Below, in pieces: positions 59,946-64,000 of a DNA stretch of 64,000 bases (positions within the stretch are counted from its first letter, which is position 1; every line of letters starts with the position of its first letter). The DNA comes from Nageia nagi (Eukaryota > Pinophyta): NCBI GenBank assembly GCA_050084985.1, contig JBITNC010000001.1, positions 107,446,001-107,510,000 of the forward strand. Reading direction: 5' to 3'. The position numbers were made by a program, and so were the translations under genes. A model generated the notes under the pieces. It did not search any database. It was not told where the DNA came from and saw only the letters and a list, made by a program, of their open reading frames with translations.

Positions 59946-60632
59946 CATTAACCCAATTCATTTACCTTAGATTCATTCTTGATTTAATGGAGACTCATTA
60001 ACTCCTTCCAAGTGTGGAAGTAACTTAGTATATATTCTTTGATTGAATTAGATGATAATGTGAAAAAAGTAAAGGTTCATTTACTCTCTTCCTATTAGAT
60101 CCATTTTGATCACCTAAGATCATGTTTTAGCATAAAGGGAGAGCATAAGTAGATAAAATAGAAAAAAAAATAGATGAAGTGCTTTGCAATGATCCCTACC
60201 CAAAAATAAGTAATTTAAACCTTAAAGCTTAATTAATGCCATTATTAAATGCATTTTGTTATTTAACTCTATCCACGCTTTCCTATATGCAATATTAGAA
60301 AAGGGATCATAAATAGAAGGTTCATTCCCATTTTCCATCTTAGATTCCTATATTGCACTTGCTATATTGATAAAAATTAGGGATTCTACCTTTGTTTAAA
60401 ATGCTAGCATTCTATTCTAATTGTCAGTATCCCAAGCCAATTACCAACATCTTATACCAAATCATTGATGATTCTATCAATGATCCTAAAAAGACATAGA
60501 ACATCAAAAAAATTTACTTAAAATACTAAAAAAATAAGATACAAAATAAATACAAATTGTAAAAGGAACTAGGAATCACCTGTACTCAATCACTACTTAT
60601 TGGTATACGAGGTCCTCTTTCTAGCACCAAAA
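59946..60632 (-). other. Element B 5' leader, part right of E, with possible primer-binding site
   Basis: No coding similarity. At its right end the minus strand reads TTTTGGTGCTAGAAAGAGGA (60632-60613), directly after a GGATTGACA that ends an LTR-like sequence. TTTTGG(T/C)GCTAGAA is a familiar start of primer-binding sites in plant Ty3/gypsy elements. This gives element B a leader of about 1.8 kb, which is long but usual for Tat elements. Confidence 0.5.
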
Positions 60633-61194
60633 TGTCAATCCAAAAAAGTAACCTATTAGCAAATGAAAAATACATATTAAATACCAATATGTATTTTATT
60701 ACTCTCTCAAGTGACCTCAAATGTTACAAAATGAATCTCTATATTTGAAGCCTGTCTTGAAGATCTTTTACAAAATTATGTTTTAGAGCCTCCTTGGGCT
60801 GTTATAGAGTCATCGATGATCAAGATGTAGTTGCTGACATCTAGGTTGAATTGCTAGCATCCAAGCTCAATAATTGGAGTTTATAATACAAGAGTTAACT
60901 TTGGATGAATTTTATCTTCTACTTTGTTTACTCTTTAGATTTTGATCTTTTCTCATTCTTGCCATACTATTCCTTTAGTATTTCCCACCTTAGCACCTGT
61001 GGATCCTCCACACATGCCAAAACAACATATAAAATATACTTGGATCATATAAAAATATCATACAATGAATCAAAATACATGAACAAATGTATAAAAAAAA
61101 TACTTAACTCTCCAAAAGTTCTAATTGAAATCTGATAGAGTAATTTTACTTCAAGTTTAGGTATTTTTCTTCATTAATGAATGTTTAATTTATA
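60633..61194 (-). repeat. Probable 5' LTR of element B, part
   Basis: The plus-strand left end is TGTCAATCC, so the minus reading ends GGATTGACA next to the putative primer-binding site. The remainder is cut at 61195 by the CACTA transposon, so the LTR start is not in view. No second copy was found near the other end of B, which leaves the assignment open. Confidence 0.45.
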
Positions 61195-64000
61195 CACTAC
61201 TACATTTTAGTCATTTTGCATCATTTAAGGTGTCAAAAAAAATTTCTTTTATGCTTTGACACTTTATGGGTTAGGGATTGCAAGTCTACATCAAAACCAA
61301 ATTTTTTTGAATGTTGATGCCTAGATTGATGCATTACATGATGCATGTATTTTTGTATTTTTAACGTTTTGATTAACACTTGAAATGACTCTTTAATTGA
61401 TGCTTTTTCAAGTTTATTTTGCCATTTTGAATGATGCATTTTCTACTATGAATTTTACTGTAGAATATCTCATGTCCATCCTATGCTCTCCACTTCCTAA
61501 TGCCCATAGTGACCCAAAACAATAATGATGTCTCAAGTGAAAGGGTAAGCAAAGAACCCTAACATGGTATGCCAATATTAAATTGATCACAAGCATGTAT
61601 ATACATTTTCACATTTGAAATGATTACATATGGGATTGATTGAACATATTAAACATGGAAATAAATGTAATATGTGTAATATATATAATATGTAATTGAT
61701 TGGAAGTAATATACAAATTACAAAATATTCAAAAAAATACTATAATTTAAATTCATTTGCAAGTCAACCTCAAACCACTAAAGAGAATATATATAATTTT
61801 TAATTACCCAAATGTACATGTAATGTTTTAATCACCATTATTATCACTATCATAAAAAATACATACAACATGTTTCCATATTGGATCATAATCAATTACA
61901 AACATCAGCTTTTCATCTAGTACATCTAGAAAAAAAAGTATTTGACTACAATGCTATGGTAAAACATATGGCTCTTTTTCTTGAGGTAAATATCATGTAG
62001 AGTCAATTGCATACTAACCACTAGGTATGTCATGCAATATTGTTCTTCTGATTACAAATATTTTAAACCATTTACATTTGAATCCTACACATTTGAATGA
62101 TCTAAAATTCAATTGTATGATTTCTTGAATTTTTCCAACATATTGTATTTTTCCTTCTATCAAGTTTGCATATTTTGTACTTGCACAACTTACTTGATCA
62201 AAATCAATCATCACCCTACAGTCAAAGGTCATTCTATTACTATCTTTTTTTTCAATTTGAAAGTGTTGAATGTATGCCCACATTGTAAGAAAAGATAATG
62301 CTTGAACACATTTTTATATAAATTTTATATTAGTGCAAGTATTATATCTATATTAGCAATATCTATATTATAAAAAAATTTAAACTTAGGTCCATAAGAA
62401 TTAATGAATAATTACCTCATAAGTACATCCATTAATTATATTTAAAGCATCTTCATAGGTTTTTTCTTCTACAACTTCAGCTAATTCTCTTCAATTGTTT
62501 GCTTTATCCATGACCTTGGACACTCTTTTGGCCAATTTTCATCTCTTAAATGTGGAGGTATAAGTGTACTCCTTAGATGGTCACTACGAAAAAAAATACT
62601 TTATGCTAGAATTGGAATTATTTTACTTTCATACATTTCAATCCATTATTTACAACACTCCATATTCATCATGATAAAATGGTTTATAGATTCATATATC
62701 TCACATTCTACAATTTTTTTGAAGACATAAAATGAATTTGTTAGTAATTATTTATTAGATTAAATCAAAATTGCATGTATATAGTACTTATATAATTACT
62801 ATTATTTAAAATGTAGTTAGTACCTTTATTAAGATCATATGATCTCCTATTTCATTCTAAAACCTCTCCTAATTTATCATTGTCTTTATCTATTTATAGC
62901 CATATCATTGGACTTGAATCATGAATTTGAGATAAAAACTCACTTATATAAAAAAAGGACTTTTGCACAATATATCCCTCACACATAGATCCTTTTGGTA
63001 TTGACTTTTATCTAACAAATCCTTTTAGTAATTTCAAAAATCTTTACATAAAAAACATACTTCCAGTACTTACAACACTTGCTATTCCAATATCATCTAC
63101 TAGGTTGAGCAATAGATGAACTTGTATATCCATAAAAGCAATAGGTATTTCTTTTTCAAATTTACAGATAATTTCTATAATTTCTCTTTGTCATCTAGGG
63201 ATTTCACTGACATGTATTTACTTTCAAGTCAATCACCTATTTATGAAAATATAATTAATATCATCAAATGTATTAAAAATATATTGAAAACTACAAAACA
63301 ATAATAAATGCACTATATATTTTCATTGAACAATATTGTAAATAGCATGAAATACCTTAAAAATAATGATAATCAATAAATTGTGTATCTTAGATCAGTA
63401 GGTAAAGTCATACATCCACAAATTACAAGTAGAAAAATAATCTGTAGCAAAATTTATATTAATTAAAATATAAACAAATAAAATGTATATTAATACAAAT
63501 ATATATAAGGTTTTTGATATTCATATAATATGAAAATACCTTCAATAAGTTGTGATAATCATGAGACTTCAATTTTGTCATTTTTCCATCAATTATGAAT
63601 GCTTTTCTTAGAGATGATGCATATCTTATTGGTATTTTAATGGCTCTAACAATATTGTGTAGAATGTTCACTTCATCTTTGGTCATAAGCCATGAGGCTA
63701 GAATAGGTGCATTTGCTATTCCATTTGAAGTTTTAGTTACCCAAAAGGCACGTTTTGTTTTGGTAACCTTTAAGTCATATCTTAGTTGAATACTATCTAA
63801 TTCTTTGCTTGTTGTATATCAATATAAATAATATGCAACATTATTTATAATATGCATATGATCCAATAAATGTGTCACTAATAAATCCTTCTAGTATTCC
63901 AAATTATAAAAGATGAAAAATTTATTCATACCTAAAAACATATGCAAATGTAAATATGTAATTGATAAAATAATTGAATTAATGAAATTTTAAAAGGAAT
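61195..64000 (-). mobile_element. CACTA (En/Spm) DNA transposon, one end and transposase part
   Basis: The plus-strand sequence from 61195 begins CACTACTACATTTTAGTC, which has the CACTA terminus expected at the transposase 3' side. Within 250 bp there are at least six copies of TGATGC or its reverse complement GCATCA (61219-61440), resembling the subterminal repeats to which CACTA proteins bind. A minus-strand transposase pseudogene follows. The other end and its terminal inverted repeat are right of the window. The bases before the end are ATA, one candidate half of a 3-bp target duplication. Confidence 0.75.
61830..63990 (-). pseudogene. CACTA (TNP2-type) transposase with probable introns, broken
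   Basis: Transposase that would excise and reinsert the CACTA element. Read leftward: an exon with KFFIFYNLEY, a stop, KDLLVTHLLDHMHIINN (about 63935-63870; the DVMHIEKN-like core motif) and IVRAIKIPIRYASSLRKA to KLKSHDYHNLLK (about 63660-63550), then a GT splice donor after TTGAAG at about 63542. The next exon (about 63270-62835) is a DUF4218-like region: IIEIICKFEKEIP, FMDIQVHLLLNLVDD, RFLKLLKGFVR, KGSMCEGYIVQ. Another GT donor sits at about 62828. Further exons hold RSDHLRSTLIPPHLRDENWP (about 62590-62530) and a DUF4216-like end: GKIQYVGKIQEIIQLNF, GFKCKWFKI, KEPYVLP, FFLDVLDEK (about 62165-61910). Several internal stops make it a pseudogene. Confidence 0.78.

Larger units (their letters stand above)
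22921..60632 (-). mobile_element. Element B: Tat-like Ty3/gypsy element split by insertions C, D and E
   Basis: Minus-strand element. Reading right to left: long 5' untranslated region (60632-59946 and 45554-44456), gag (44455-44027, 38067-35801), protease (from 27987), G-patch remnant, RT with YVDD, RNase H, aRH and integrase ending at 22921. Domain order and motifs match element A. It is interrupted by C (27993-35795), D (38073-44021) and E (45555-59940), leaving about 9.5 kb of its own sequence. Coding phase is consistent across the C and D insertion sites once the insertion and one target copy are skipped. A possible PBS and LTR end lie at 60609-60633. The 3' LTR was not found. Confidence 0.8.

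Noticed and set aside
61218-61440. TGATGC/GCATCA cluster read as a microsatellite
   Set aside because: Copies are dispersed and in both orientations next to a CACTA end, which fits subterminal transposon repeats better.

Overview
The window is AT-rich plant nuclear DNA made almost entirely of decayed transposable elements. I find no intact host gene, tRNA, rRNA, CRISPR array or bacterial-style operon. Dual-RNase-H Ty3/gypsy elements of the Tat type, chromoviruses, a plant-mobile-domain (PMD) ORF and a CACTA transposase place it in a large seed-plant genome. The heavy decay, with in-frame stops typically where Gln, Trp or Arg codons would be, would suit a conifer or other gymnosperm, but the sequence alone does not prove that.

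Layout. (1) 1-13011, + strand: element A, a Tat-like Ty3/gypsy element whose 5' LTR lies off the left edge. It has gag, protease with a G-patch, RT, RNase H, a second archaeal-type RNase H (aRH), integrase, a T-rich 3' region, a PMD pseudogene on the opposite strand, a 120-bp tandem duplication carrying the polypurine tract, and the 3' LTR. (2) 13375 to about 17000, + strand: element F, a chromovirus-type pol remnant without gag or protease, followed by a possible LTR. (3) About 17.0-22.9 kb: no recognisable gene. (4) 22.9-60.6 kb: element B, a minus-strand Tat-like element split by three younger insertions. These are C (27993-35795, minus, 5-bp TSD TCTAT), D (38073-44021, plus, chromovirus with chromodomain, TSD TAATA) and E (45555-59940, plus, long LTRs, imperfect TSD). 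(5) 60633-61194: LTR-like sequence next to a plausible primer-binding site, probably the 5' LTR of B. (6) 61195 to the right edge: one end of a CACTA (En/Spm) transposon with a minus-strand transposase pseudogene.

How the parts relate. Each element would have encoded its own capsid, protease, RT/RNase H and integrase, but every copy now carries stops, frameshifts or lost catalytic residues. Order of events from nesting: B first, then C, D and E into B. The B reading frame continues across C when C and one target-site copy are skipped. C lacks the RT core, so it is either a non-autonomous type or an internally deleted copy. The most unusual items are the antisense PMD ORF of A, the aRH domain upstream of RT in E, the long extra ORF of E with an NLS-like motif and coiled coil, the RT-less element C, the duplicated polypurine tract of A, and the CACTA transposase with recognisable exons and introns.
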